From assembly GCA_903834925.1 (NCBI GenBank), contig CAILLA010000173.1, positions 40,541 through 104,540 of the forward strand: DNA of 64,000 nucleotides. Reading direction: 5' to 3'. This DNA is from an uncultured Schlesneria sp. (GTDB lineage Bacteria > Planctomycetota > Planctomycetia > Planctomycetales > Planctomycetaceae). Below the pieces are notes generated by a model. The model had not been told where the DNA came from, searched no databases, and was given only the letters and a program-made list of their open reading frames with translations. Positions 29,009 to 38,627 of the stretch are shown here, piece after piece. A program made the translations under genes and the position numbers. Positions within the stretch are counted from its first letter, which is position 1, and every line of letters begins with the position of its first letter.

Positions 29009-29105
29009 GGGGTCGGGCATTCAAATTTCAAAATTGCCCGATCTGGCGACATATATCGTTAAATCGATATACACGGCCAATTTTGAAATTTGAACACCCG
29101 ACCCC
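29009..29105. repeat. Dispersed 31-bp inverted repeat, copy 2
   Basis: Left arm 29009-29039 and right arm 29075-29105 match the arms of the element at 18683-18778; the core TTCAAATTTCAAAATTG is identical in both left arms. The spacer (35 bases) differs and contains its own ATATCG/CGATAT palindrome. It lies between the 5' end of a DUF1501 gene and the 3' end of the 1190-residue gene. Confidence 0.8.
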
Positions 29106-29158
29106 AGGGCCAAAAACACACCCTTTCTCGCTGAGGCAACAATCACTAAACGGCTCGG

Positions 29159-32100
29159 TTACAGTCGCGGCTCGGCACCAAGCGTCCCGTAAAGCTCCTT
29201 AAGATATTCCGGGCTGCGTAGGCGAACCAGCTCGTCAGCAACGATTCGCTGACGCTGAGCAATATCACTGATCACGGTTTCCGCGTTCGGGCGATCTTTC
29301 AAATAGGCATCCAGATACGCCTGATGACGTTCCCAAAGCTGAATATCCCGTTTTTGCTTTGTCTCCAGCCGTTCTCGATACCAGCCGCTGGCGAGTAGTG
29401 ATTCTCGCGTAAACAGTTTCCGGAATTCCGGGTCCCTTTCGGTTTTTCCTTCGTAGTGACCATACGCCATAATTGTCAGCAGAATCTTCAGCGGCGGACA
29501 AGCTTTTTCAATCGAGCCATCTTCAAAGTACTGCAATGCCGATCGTTGCTGAGCTTCAACAATGTACTTGACACCGTCGGCAAACGAATCCAGATCTTGA
29601 GTCTCAGGCTGCAAAATGGACTTATCGAAGACTTTGTCCGGGTTGTCGAAGATACGACCGAAATACCGACGAGTAAAACGCTCGGTAATTCGATAGCCAA
29701 GACGACTGGCGGGGATCGTTTCACCCTTGTATTTCAGGTCGATGACCGGCTCGAGCAGTCGCTCGCGAATCAGATATTCAGGATCACGTTCGTCCGGTGA
29801 CATCCGACACCAGATCTCGGGTACGAGCAGGCTGATATCGTGATCGAATCGTGAGTTCGGACCAATATATCCGGCAGCAGTCGAATAACCTGCCAGGCCG
29901 GTCAGGATCATCGAAACCAGCGCGGTGTTAATATCTGCCGTGGGAACGACTGCGTTAAACGGCCCCTTGGTCAACGCCCCTTCGCTCCCTGCACCCGTCG
30001 TCGAGGGGCTTTTGCCCGTCAGCGAACAGATGTAATCCATGAACAGTTCAGGCAGTTCCTGATAATGGATCGGATTGTAAACCGCGAGACTGCGAATTCC
30101 CTTCGCACGCTCCGGTGGGTTATTTCGGCGACCGGACAACACTGCGTTGACTGGAAGATGAACCGGCATCTCGGCCGGGATTTTCCGCCAGAACCGAGTT
30201 CCCATCTCGGCAACGTAACGATCCATCGGCGATACGAGATCGGGACGATCCTGCAGATATCTTGGGTTCTTCGACGGAACGCCACCGACTCGTCTTGGAT
30301 TATCTGAACAAACGATATAGCCGCTTTCCGCAGCCACGACCGATTCCAACAACCTTTTCATCGGCGATGTAAAAGCGTCGAAATCGACGACCTTGTCCAT
30401 CATGTCTTCGACATCCGCTCGTGTCAGCGGCTCAAAGTTTGAAATGAAGTTCAAACCTTCTCGTGCCAGATCCGCTTCGGCCTGTTTATCAAACCCCCGG
30501 TGAATCGCATCATCAGGCCGCTGAAATAACCGATACTCACAATTCTCCACAAACTTCTTGCTGGCGTCGGGAGAATGGGGCAGGTTGGGGGGCACATTCG
30601 CCGTGTGCGCGGAAGAGGGCATCAGGGCGGCGGGGATGACTGAGCTTGCTGGTACGGTTTGTCCTTCTTCGGCCAGGTACGACAGCGACCTTGATGGGAC
30701 TACGATTGAGGCGCTGATGTCGTCTTCTTGTTGGACTTTGGAGGCAGCGGCGAAATCTTGGCGGACTTTAAATGTTCTCCACCCGTGGTCGCCGGAAAGA
30801 CCGACCCGAAGGTAGGTTCCGACGATCGTGCGTTCGTGAACCTTCAATTCGTGTCCAGGACTGCCGTTCACAAAGTCGACGCTGAAATGACGTCGCCAAT
30901 CGTCTCCCCATTGAGGGTTGTAAAATCGCTTGATGGCATAGACGATGGCATACACGTGACTGGGGATTGTTGCCAACCAGTCGTTGTACTTTTGCGTATA
31001 GTCTTCCGATGGCGTCAACAGCTTGATGACGCTTCCCAGAGATCGCTTCGAACTGAGTAACGGTCGGCTTGGAAGAGCAGCATAATTCCGTTCTTCCTTG
31101 AGAGAAGGAATCCATCTGTCTGAATAATCTCGCTCAAAAATTGCCTGGACGTGATCGAGATCTGCCTTGATATCCGACACGAAGACCGAGCCGTATTGCA
31201 TGTAATCCACGAGCGACTTACTGATCTCGCTTTTTCCACCCCCACTGACAGTGCAGGGCTTGTGGCAGAATGTTCCTTCTGCAGCCGTTCCGATGATTCT
31301 CCAGGAGGGCGCGGAAGGATGTTTTTCCATCCGAACTTTATAACCGGATGGTGCCATATAGACTTTACCGGGCAACAGCGGAATGTGAATCATTCGCTCG
31401 CCACGTTTCCACGAGATGTCCTGTTGACGTAAGTCAGCACGAGCATCCTCGGGAATATAAATCAGATTGGTGTATTTTTTGTCGATGCCATATCCGTCAG
31501 GCATGACATCAATCCACTGCGAATATTCCCGCACGATGTCTTCAAATGTCCGCCCGTTATATCGTCGGCTGTTGACTTGAAGTTCTTCTCCCAGGCTCCA
31601 ACTGGGAAAGACCAGCGCTCCGCCCGCATGTTCTTCTTCAACGTTCCCCATCAGATTCGCGGCATAGCTGATCTGGGTTTTGACTTCTTTTTTGCAGTAG
31701 CCGAAATAATTGTCAGCGATAATCGTGACGATGACGCCCGATTCATCTCGACACGTCACCTTGAACGCTTCACCGTCGTTGTAAAGCTCGTCGTCACGTT
31801 CCCAGCACATTCGGTCATTTTTCTGACGTACAGTTGCCTGACTGATGTGAGGAAGTCCGAGTTGCTTCTTCGTAAGCAGTGTCAAATGCGGCGCGAGGAT
31901 GACACAGCCGGTATGACCAGACCAATGAACAACATCCAGGCCCGCGTCGTTGGCAGGAACGAACGGATCACCCGCATTGCCAAAGATCGATTCGACAAAA
32001 TCGAGATTACTGACAAGTGCGCCGGGAGCAAAAAAGCGGACCTCCATTGTCTTTTGATGCGTATAACCCGGAACTTCAGGACAGACAATCGGTCGTAAGA

Positions 32101-32731
32101 GAATTGAGACCCAGAACCGCGCCCGTTCAGCCTCTTCCTGATTCGCCGTAAACGGCAGAAGTAATAAGTCGCTGGGCGGGTTCATCGCGTGCCGAAACAG
32201 TTCGACATACGTTTTCTTTGGAACAGCCCGCTTATCACCGGGAATTGCGAGACCACCCTCGCAAACGTGAAACGTCCCCACAGTCGTACGACGGTCGGAA
32301 CGAGGATTATGCAATGCACCGTTGCGGACTCGATAAGAATGTAAATATTCGCTTTTGAATTCGTCGCCATCAGCGGGGAACGACAATTCTCGGTTCAGGC
32401 CATGCCGGTCGAGAACAAGCCCGCGTCCCGGAACGCGTAATGGTTCGGGATTGGAGGCTTCGCCAGCAAGGACATCTAAAAAATAGCGGTTCAGGAACGA
32501 CTCGATCCGCTGATCGACGGGACACCGGTGATTGTGAAGTAACCGCGTTTTCTCGCGAAAATTCGTGATCAAACCGGCGGCGAGCTTGACCAGTTCGGTC
32601 CCCCCGGCTGCCTTGGCAACCGGCAAGCCGTTCGCGGCAAGTTTCAGATTAATATACTGCAACAGTTCCGACCGATCGTTTTTCTGATCAGCCGAATCGC
32701 GGTCATTCTGGAAACCGAGCGAGAGCTTCAT
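29159..32731 (-). CDS. 1190-residue protein with a P-loop-like motif, unknown function
   Basis: A very long cytoplasmic-looking protein (no signal peptide or membrane helix) that I do not recognise. Residues 496-505 read [10 protein letters not shown], a glycine-rich loop with Lys reminiscent of nucleotide-binding P-loops, followed by [14 protein letters not shown]. Other dense stretches are [57 protein letters not shown] and [20 protein letters not shown]. Conserved-looking clusters of H, D and K suggest an enzyme. A kinase or PEPCK-like fold is conceivable but not demonstrated. Start 32731 is used (GGAAG about 9 bases upstream); the frame extends to 32797. It lies 141 bases downstream of the BtaA-like gene on the same strand and may share its transcript. 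Confidence 0.75.
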   Translation of the reverse strand: MKLSLGFQNDRDSADQKNDRSELLQYINLKLAANGLPVAKAAGGTELVKLAAGLITNFREKTRLLHNHRCPVDQRIESFLNRYFLDVLAGEASNPEPLRVPGRGLVLDRHGLNRELSFPADGDEFKSEYLHSYRVRNGALHNPRSDRRTTVGTFHVCEGGLAIPGDKRAVPKKTYVELFRHAMNPPSDLLLLPFTANQEEAERARFWVSILLRPIVCPEVPGYTHQKTMEVRFFAPGALVSNLDFVESIFGNAGDPFVPANDAGLDVVHWSGHTGCVILAPHLTLLTKKQLGLPHISQATVRQKNDRMCWERDDELYNDGEAFKVTCRDESGVIVTIIADNYFGYCKKEVKTQISYAANLMGNVEEEHAGGALVFPSWSLGEELQVNSRRYNGRTFEDIVREYSQWIDVMPDGYGIDKKYTNLIYIPEDARADLRQQDISWKRGERMIHIPLLPGKVYMAPSGYKVRMEKHPSAPSWRIIGTAAEGTFCHKPCTVSGGGKSEISKSLVDYMQYGSVFVSDIKADLDHVQAIFERDYSDRWIPSLKEERNYAALPSRPLLSSKRSLGSVIKLLTPSEDYTQKYNDWLATIPSHVYAIVYAIKRFYNPQWGDDWRRHFSVDFVNGSPGHELKVHERTIVGTYLRVGLSGDHGWRTFKVRQDFAAASKVQQEDDISASIVVPSRSLSYLAEEGQTVPASSVIPAALMPSSAHTANVPPNLPHSPDASKKFVENCEYRLFQRPDDAIHRGFDKQAEADLAREGLNFISNFEPLTRADVEDMMDKVVDFDAFTSPMKRLLESVVAAESGYIVCSDNPRRVGGVPSKNPRYLQDRPDLVSPMDRYVAEMGTRFWRKIPAEMPVHLPVNAVLSGRRNNPPERAKGIRSLAVYNPIHYQELPELFMDYICSLTGKSPSTTGAGSEGALTKGPFNAVVPTADINTALVSMILTGLAGYSTAAGYIGPNSRFDHDISLLVPEIWCRMSPDERDPEYLIRERLLEPVIDLKYKGETIPASRLGYRITERFTRRYFGRIFDNPDKVFDKSILQPETQDLDSFADGVKYIVEAQQRSALQYFEDGSIEKACPPLKILLTIMAYGHYEGKTERDPEFRKLFTRESLLASGWYRERLETKQKRDIQLWERHQAYLDAYLKDRPNAETVISDIAQRQRIVADELVRLRSPEYLKELYGTLGAEPRL

Positions 32732-32872
32732 TTCGATTACTTCCAGAGCCTGAAACCGCCAACGTGTTGACGAGACAGGGTCTCCTTGCGTGGGCATCCA
32801 GGCTCAATAAACTTCGTTTAGCCGTAACACGCGAAACAAGGTACTCGGTTAAGCCTGATCTACAAACAGGTA

Positions 32873-34069
32873 TCACCTTCGGATATCCGCAATACAGAAG
32901 CTCCCATAGGTGTGAACCCGGTCTTTCGCGTGCAATTCGTTCGCAAGGGGATGGTTGTAATGCAAAATATCGGCAAGTTTTCGTTTTTTGCCATTTACGA
33001 CAACTTCGATCGGGTTGATAAACGTGCCGTCCAATCCCGCACTTCGCCAAAGGACTCGAGCGTCCGGAGAAGCTTTATCAAGAATCGCCTGCCATTCTGC
33101 GGTCAGGATTTTCTTCGCGGGATCTCGAGACAACCAGTCCATGTGATCCAGCAGGACGAGCCGCGTAATGGGCTTGTCTTGCTGTTCGAGAAAACCCTGG
33201 ACAGTGTTGGTATGCGTCGTGACCTGGTCGGCCACGCCCGCCTTCAGCCGATCAAAGTTTTCTCGCTTGAGATATTCCGGACAAGCTTCCTGGGAATATT
33301 GGCCAGTCAAATAGACGCGCCAGGCATAGTTATCCTTCAATGGAATCTTCGTAAACACCGCTTCAACGCGGTCCACAACGAACTGCAAAATCCCACCTGG
33401 ATACCCTTCGTCGATTTGTTTCCTCTGCGCTCTTGGAACACCGAGCAGTGACAGAGTCACATCTCGCCGCATGGCGAATTTGATCATGGGTCGCCACAAC
33501 TTCTTCGCCAGATCATATTGCTGAAACAGGCTTTTCTGCTGTTCGACGTTTTCGGCAGCAAGTAGCGCATTGACGGCATCTCGCATTTTGGCAACGCGAT
33601 CGACGTAGTAATTGACAAACCAGGCAAACGTGCCGCTTGTACAGCGGAAATAAAACGATTTACGCCGTCCTTCTTTGAACAGTGACGATTTGCGATCCCA
33701 AAACTTTTGTGCGTCGGCTGGCAAGTATGGTCGCAGTTGGTCTGGATAAACCGATTTCCATTCGGGAAGACATCCGTTACCGAATAACTTCCAGAACGTG
33801 TCGTAATCCAAGTGTCGGAGCCCAGCCAGTTTGAGTTCGAGCAAATGATTTTGCTTCGAATTCATGTCCACCGCATGGACATGGCCAGCACCCGCAAGAG
33901 CATAATCCAGTGCATTACACCCGGCCGACGTGATCACAACCACGCGATCCTGAGGCGTCAATTCCAGAGCAACTCGATCGAGTCGGGGATCTTCCCAGCA
34001 CTGGTTATAGACGATATTTCGTCCGTGAACGAGATTGAACCAAGTCTTACTGAGTCGTTCGACAACCAT
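32873..34069 (-). CDS. DUF3419 / BtaA-like aminocarboxypropyl transferase
   Basis: A 398-residue protein matching the DUF3419 (PF11899) family: NIVYNQCWEDPRLDRVALEL, VVVITSAGCNALDYALAGAG, AVDMNSKQNHLLELKLA and, near the C-terminus, VLLDHMDWL and VLWRSAGLD. The best-known member, BtaA, moves the 3-amino-3-carboxypropyl group from S-adenosylmethionine to diacylglycerol, the first step to the betaine lipid DGTS. The N-methylating partner BtaB is not adjacent, so either it is elsewhere or this family member has a different acceptor. The 1190-residue gene follows. The SAM-site assignment rests on resemblance to the family. Confidence 0.82.
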   Translation of the reverse strand: MVVERLSKTWFNLVHGRNIVYNQCWEDPRLDRVALELTPQDRVVVITSAGCNALDYALAGAGHVHAVDMNSKQNHLLELKLAGLRHLDYDTFWKLFGNGCLPEWKSVYPDQLRPYLPADAQKFWDRKSSLFKEGRRKSFYFRCTSGTFAWFVNYYVDRVAKMRDAVNALLAAENVEQQKSLFQQYDLAKKLWRPMIKFAMRRDVTLSLLGVPRAQRKQIDEGYPGGILQFVVDRVEAVFTKIPLKDNYAWRVYLTGQYSQEACPEYLKRENFDRLKAGVADQVTTHTNTVQGFLEQQDKPITRLVLLDHMDWLSRDPAKKILTAEWQAILDKASPDARVLWRSAGLDGTFINPIEVVVNGKKRKLADILHYNHPLANELHAKDRVHTYGSFCIADIRR

Positions 34070-34496
34070 ATTTTGGACTGTTCGTAGAGGAACCTGAGCC
34101 GGGGAAAAGCGTTGACCGATCTTAATCGGTCATCCTGATCGTGATCGAAACTCGTCACGCAGACGAAATTGGAATTGCGCCACCGCGACAAGCTTCGGAA
34201 ACACCCACTATGTTGGTCGAACGCTCGCCGTTTCTCAACTGAGACCCACTTTCTGCCAACCTTTTCGAAAATCAGGAGGCGATCGAAAAGAGCCAAAGCC
34301 ACTGTACAAAACATCTTCTGACACGTCGAATCCGCAAAAACGAAGGTTTCTTGTATTGGCGAGGTAATAGGAAGATACCCAACAGGAATCCTGTAAAAGC
34401 GTTAAGAATTGCTTGGGGTCTGGCGAAGCGATAGAGTATCTTGATCTAATAAATCACGTTGGGACCCGGCAGGGAATGGGGTCAGAGGAGCAGCTC
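34070..34496. other. Divergent promoter region
   Basis: About 430 bases between the divergent BtaA-like and first VWA genes. No gene or strong repeat recognised. A plus-strand in-frame extension of the VWA gene runs back to 34413 but lacks a ribosome binding site. Confidence 0.4.
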
Positions 34497-36422
34497 GTGA
34501 GTACGAATGCATCACAGCCCGAAGTTTTCGACATGGAGATCGAGCCCACTCGCATTCCGCGCACGTTGCTGATTGCCCTCTTGGTTAGCGTCGGGGTGCA
34601 TCTGCTGGGTTTGGGGATTCTTGGTCTGGTCAAGATTGCTCAGAACATCAATTCCATGGCGACGCTTTCGACCGTTGTCGACCATGAAGGGGATGATTCC
34701 TTTCAACCTCGATTCGACTCGACCGTTTCCGACCAGATTGGAACTGAAGGCGATATCAGCAGCTTTTCGTCCTCGCAAGAAGCTTCGTCTGTTCTTTCAA
34801 AAGACACGCAGACTGAAATTGAAAGAACCGTTGATTCTAATGTGAATGTTTCAGCACCGATGACCGACGAGCTTCCTCGTCCGTCCAAGACAGATGTGCT
34901 TGCAACCGTCGCCACAGCGGGAGCCACAGAACATGCCGGCGGAGTGAATGGCGCAATCGATCGTATTTCATGGGAACTTGCGAACTCGCTGCGCGAAAAG
35001 AAGACGCTGGTGGTGTGGCTATTCGACGTTTCTCCGTCATTGTCCGGTCGTCGAGCCCAGATCGCAGATCGTGTGGAAAACGTTTACAAACAGCTAACAG
35101 AACTGAACGTTGGTGCAGACAAAGCATTGAGAAGCGCGGTCGCCGTTTTTGGCGAAAAATGCACGATCTTGACCGATAAACCGTTAGACGACGCCGCAGA
35201 TCTCGTTAAGACGGTCAGGAAGATTAAATCCGAATCGTCTGGTACCGAAAACACATTTGCAGCGGTCAATCAGGTTGCCAACAAATTCCGATCTCAAAGT
35301 GATCGCGATCATCGCGTCATGATCATCATTGTCACGGACGAAGCGGGAAGTGATCCGGCGAGCCTTGATCCCGCAATCGCAATCTGCCAGAGATACCAGA
35401 TTCGATGTTATTGCGTCGGTGACTCGGCCCCGTTCGGACGTGAAACGGTGGAATCTCAGTTTGAGATGGAAAATGGCGAAACGGTTATTGGCGTTATGCA
35501 AAAAGGGCCAGAGTCGTACTATCCCGAACTTGTTCGTCTGGGCTTTTGGGGGACGCACAGTTACGACTTGGACGATATGTCGTCTGGCTTCGGGCCGTAC
35601 GCGTTGACACGACTTTGCTCAGAAACGAATGGACTTTACTTCATCGCGGACAACGGCCGTGGTCAGCACCCGTTAGATGCGGCGGTGATGCGAAACTATT
35701 CTCCTGATTATCGCCCGATTCCGACGCAGGAGAAGGAATTAAGGCACAACAAAGCCAAATCGTCGCTGGTCCAGGCCTGTGCAGTCTTGGTCAGCGAGAC
35801 ACAGCGCCGAAAGGTACTGAGCATTGCCATGCCTCGACTCGACTTCAAAGCCGACAACGATACCGTATTACGTCAGGAATTGACAGAAGCTCAAAAGCCG
35901 ATCGCCGACTTGGACCTGAGTCTCGACAGCCTGCTGAGACTTTTGGAACAAGGCGAGAAAGACCGCGTGAAAATTAAGGAAGCTCGATGGAAGGCCAGTT
36001 ATGACCTCGCAATGGGTCGAACGTTAGCTCTTCGAGTCCGCGCCTTCGGTTACAACACCATGTTAGCGGAAATGAAGGCGAATCCGAAGAAGTTTGAAAC
36101 ACCCGGTAGCAACAAGTGGGTGTTGGTTCCATCGCCAGCGATCACATCCGGTGCAGCAACAAAAAAGATGGCGAGTAAGGCTAATGAATATCTGAGCCAT
36201 GTCATTGACGATCACCCCCGAACACCGTGGGCAACGCTGGCGGAACGAGAAAAGGGCGTCCCCATGGGCTGGGAATGGAAAGAATCACACTATGATCCAA
36301 ACCCGCCCATGGCTGCGGGAAATCAAAAACAGGGTCCGAAGATTATCGAAGTAACCGATCCTGTGACGAAGAAAAAAGTCAAGAAACAGGTCAATGCCGA
36401 TCCAATTCGTCGCGATATTTAG
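34497..36422 (+). CDS. VWA-domain membrane protein (1)
   Basis: A 641-residue protein: short cytoplasmic N-terminus, one membrane helix (about 23-47, LLIALLVSVGVHLLGLGILG), an acidic/serine-rich linker, then a von Willebrand A domain with a MIDAS motif DVSPS (177-181) and VTDEAGSD as the later metal loop. The C-terminal 200 residues are charged and helical. VWA domains mediate metal-dependent protein binding, so an extracytoplasmic scaffold is likely. Start is GTG 34497: GAGGAG lies 6 bases upstream; longer in-frame starts at 34413 and 34476 have poorer sites. It heads a run of three genes with the same N-terminal design. Confidence 0.8.
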   Translation: MSTNASQPEVFDMEIEPTRIPRTLLIALLVSVGVHLLGLGILGLVKIAQNINSMATLSTVVDHEGDDSFQPRFDSTVSDQIGTEGDISSFSSSQEASSVLSKDTQTEIERTVDSNVNVSAPMTDELPRPSKTDVLATVATAGATEHAGGVNGAIDRISWELANSLREKKTLVVWLFDVSPSLSGRRAQIADRVENVYKQLTELNVGADKALRSAVAVFGEKCTILTDKPLDDAADLVKTVRKIKSESSGTENTFAAVNQVANKFRSQSDRDHRVMIIIVTDEAGSDPASLDPAIAICQRYQIRCYCVGDSAPFGRETVESQFEMENGETVIGVMQKGPESYYPELVRLGFWGTHSYDLDDMSSGFGPYALTRLCSETNGLYFIADNGRGQHPLDAAVMRNYSPDYRPIPTQEKELRHNKAKSSLVQACAVLVSETQRRKVLSIAMPRLDFKADNDTVLRQELTEAQKPIADLDLSLDSLLRLLEQGEKDRVKIKEARWKASYDLAMGRTLALRVRAFGYNTMLAEMKANPKKFETPGSNKWVLVPSPAITSGAATKKMASKANEYLSHVIDDHPRTPWATLAEREKGVPMGWEWKESHYDPNPPMAAGNQKQGPKIIEVTDPVTKKKVKKQVNADPIRRDI

Positions 36423-36568
36423 TCGGTTTTTTCGTACCCTTCTGTATTCACTTGGACTTCGTTTGAAGACAGGTACCCGATCGATGGACACCGCGTGGTT
36501 CGGCGTCAGGATTTGAATTATGGTGGCTGAGACTCAATAGATTCCCAGTCACCTTCGCGAGGCGGAAT

Positions 36569-38500
36569 ATGACCGCATTGGTTCCCGAGACTGCTGGTCC
36601 TTCTCCACGACGGTCTTCGTCTGGCTCGATCATTCCCGGTTTGGCTGTTTCGTTTCTGGTCCACGTCTTGCTGCTGACGGGATTGTCGCTGGTCGTTTTT
36701 AAAGCCCCCCTTGCTCAGCTGCAAATGATTGTCGATTCCGTTTTAACGGACGAACGGTCACAAGAAGAGTTTCATGACGAGGTGGAACAATCGACGATCG
36801 CAGCAGAAACCGTGAACTACGTCGCTGGCGACTTGGCTTCAAGCGGCATTTCAAGTGGCGGTGGTGGCGGAACCGGTGGCCCGGCAATCGCGCAACACAG
36901 GCTCGATGAAGCAGGCAGCCTTCAAGAGCCCAATGTCAAAGTGAACATCAGTAATATCAATTTGCCGGGTCTGAATATCATCTCACAGGATCTCGGTTCT
37001 GGACAGGTAACTGGTGATATCGGGAGAGTCGTCGAAGGGTATGGTGCGGCACTTGGCCAGATGACACAGGAACTGGTTCGTCTTATGCGCGAACAAAAGG
37101 TGCTTGTCGTCTGGTTATTCGACGAGTCTGAGAGCATGAAGGACGACCAGAAGGAAATTCGCGAGCGTTTCTACAAAATCTACGAAGAACTGGGGCTCGT
37201 GCAGAAGAGTGATTCCCGGATAAAGGTCTCAGACGAAATGCTGCTGACATCGGTGTTGAGCTTTGGCGAGAAAATAAATGAGCTTACGCCAAAACCAACT
37301 TCGAACGTCGACGAAATCAAGAAGGCGATCGACAAGATTCGGATCGACGAATCCGGCATCGAAAATACATGCGCTGCCATCCAATTCGCCGTGACGAAGT
37401 ACAAGGATGCCGCCCGCAGCCAACGACGAAAGCTTGTGATTATCGTCGTCACAGACGAATCCGGCGATGACGGCAAGAATGTCGAAGAGACGATCGACGT
37501 TTGCAAACGGATGAAAGCCCCTGTTTATGTCCTTGGGCACTACTCTGTGTTTGGTTACCCTTACGCGCACGTTCATTGGGTCGATCCGAAATATGGCCTT
37601 CACCACTGGATTCGGATCAATCGAGGGCCAGAAACACCCGAGCCGGAATGCCTGCAATTCGATGGCCTTCATCACCGATGGGACGTGTTTTCCAGTGGAT
37701 TCGGACCTTACGAGCAAGTGCGAATTGCCAAACAAACCGGTGGCATCTTTTTCATGTTGCCTGGTAACGAGGAAAATCTGACGGGAGCAGGAACGAACGA
37801 AAAGCGAAAATTCGACTTGCTTGAAATGAGAGAATACGTGCCAGACCTCACCTCGCGGCAGGATTACATCAAGGATCGGGTCGCACACAAATTTCGCGAA
37901 GCTCAATGGCAAGTTGTTGCCGCTCTCAATCCACACACTGACGACAAGCTGAATATGCAGGAGCATCATTACAGCGTTGATCCAGCCATTTTCGACCAAC
38001 AGGGTAAAGAAACGTTTGAACGAGCGCTTCGCGCCATGAGTATGCTCAATGACCAGGTACGAGTTCTCGATTCCGTGAAGAAGATGCGAGACAAAGAAAC
38101 ATCGCAACGCTGGCGAGCCAATTACGACCTGATGCACGGTCAGTTGCTGGCATTTCGAGTACGATTGTTTCAGCTGCTGCTGTCACTCGACCAGCACCGC
38201 AAGCAGCGACCGGTTCCCAAAAATCCGATGAACAATGGCTGGGATATTCATCGTGTCAAGGATCTACTGGAGCCGGATAAAGAACAGATCAAACAGACCA
38301 AAGTCGACTTTGAAGAATTAAAGAAACAAAATGAAACCGCGAAAAAAGAGCTAGAGGCGGTGGTGGAAAATCATCCGCATACACCTTGGGCGCGTCGAGC
38401 TCAATGGGAACTGGATAGCGGATTCGCCATGAAATTCGTCGAGGTTTACCGCAACCCTAACTACGATAAAATCAAAGACATCAAGATTCCCAAGCAGTAG
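36569..38500 (+). CDS. VWA-domain membrane protein (2)
   Basis: A 643-residue paralogue of the preceding protein. One membrane helix (about 22-44, IIPGLAVSFLVHVLLLTGLS), a Gly-rich linker (SSGGGGGTGG near 95-103), then a VWA domain with an intact MIDAS motif DESES (185-189) and VTDESGDD. The C-terminus is a charged helical region with an NHPHTPWARRAQWEL-like end also present in the first VWA protein (DHPRTPWATLAERE). The 146-base gap to the first gene may hold a separate promoter. No MoxR ATPase, the common partner of VWA proteins, is encoded nearby. Confidence 0.82.
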   Translation: MTALVPETAGPSPRRSSSGSIIPGLAVSFLVHVLLLTGLSLVVFKAPLAQLQMIVDSVLTDERSQEEFHDEVEQSTIAAETVNYVAGDLASSGISSGGGGGTGGPAIAQHRLDEAGSLQEPNVKVNISNINLPGLNIISQDLGSGQVTGDIGRVVEGYGAALGQMTQELVRLMREQKVLVVWLFDESESMKDDQKEIRERFYKIYEELGLVQKSDSRIKVSDEMLLTSVLSFGEKINELTPKPTSNVDEIKKAIDKIRIDESGIENTCAAIQFAVTKYKDAARSQRRKLVIIVVTDESGDDGKNVEETIDVCKRMKAPVYVLGHYSVFGYPYAHVHWVDPKYGLHHWIRINRGPETPEPECLQFDGLHHRWDVFSSGFGPYEQVRIAKQTGGIFFMLPGNEENLTGAGTNEKRKFDLLEMREYVPDLTSRQDYIKDRVAHKFREAQWQVVAALNPHTDDKLNMQEHHYSVDPAIFDQQGKETFERALRAMSMLNDQVRVLDSVKKMRDKETSQRWRANYDLMHGQLLAFRVRLFQLLLSLDQHRKQRPVPKNPMNNGWDIHRVKDLLEPDKEQIKQTKVDFEELKKQNETAKKELEAVVENHPHTPWARRAQWELDSGFAMKFVEVYRNPNYDKIKDIKIPKQ

Positions 38501-38627
38501 CCCAAAACAGCGACGATCGTTGGCAGTTCGTCGTCGTGTTTGACATAATTTTCACATTAGAAATTTTTCAAAACGGACGATCCGTCCGAACAATTCATCT
38601 TTTCTGCCGAACACGTGCGAGTCTCTC

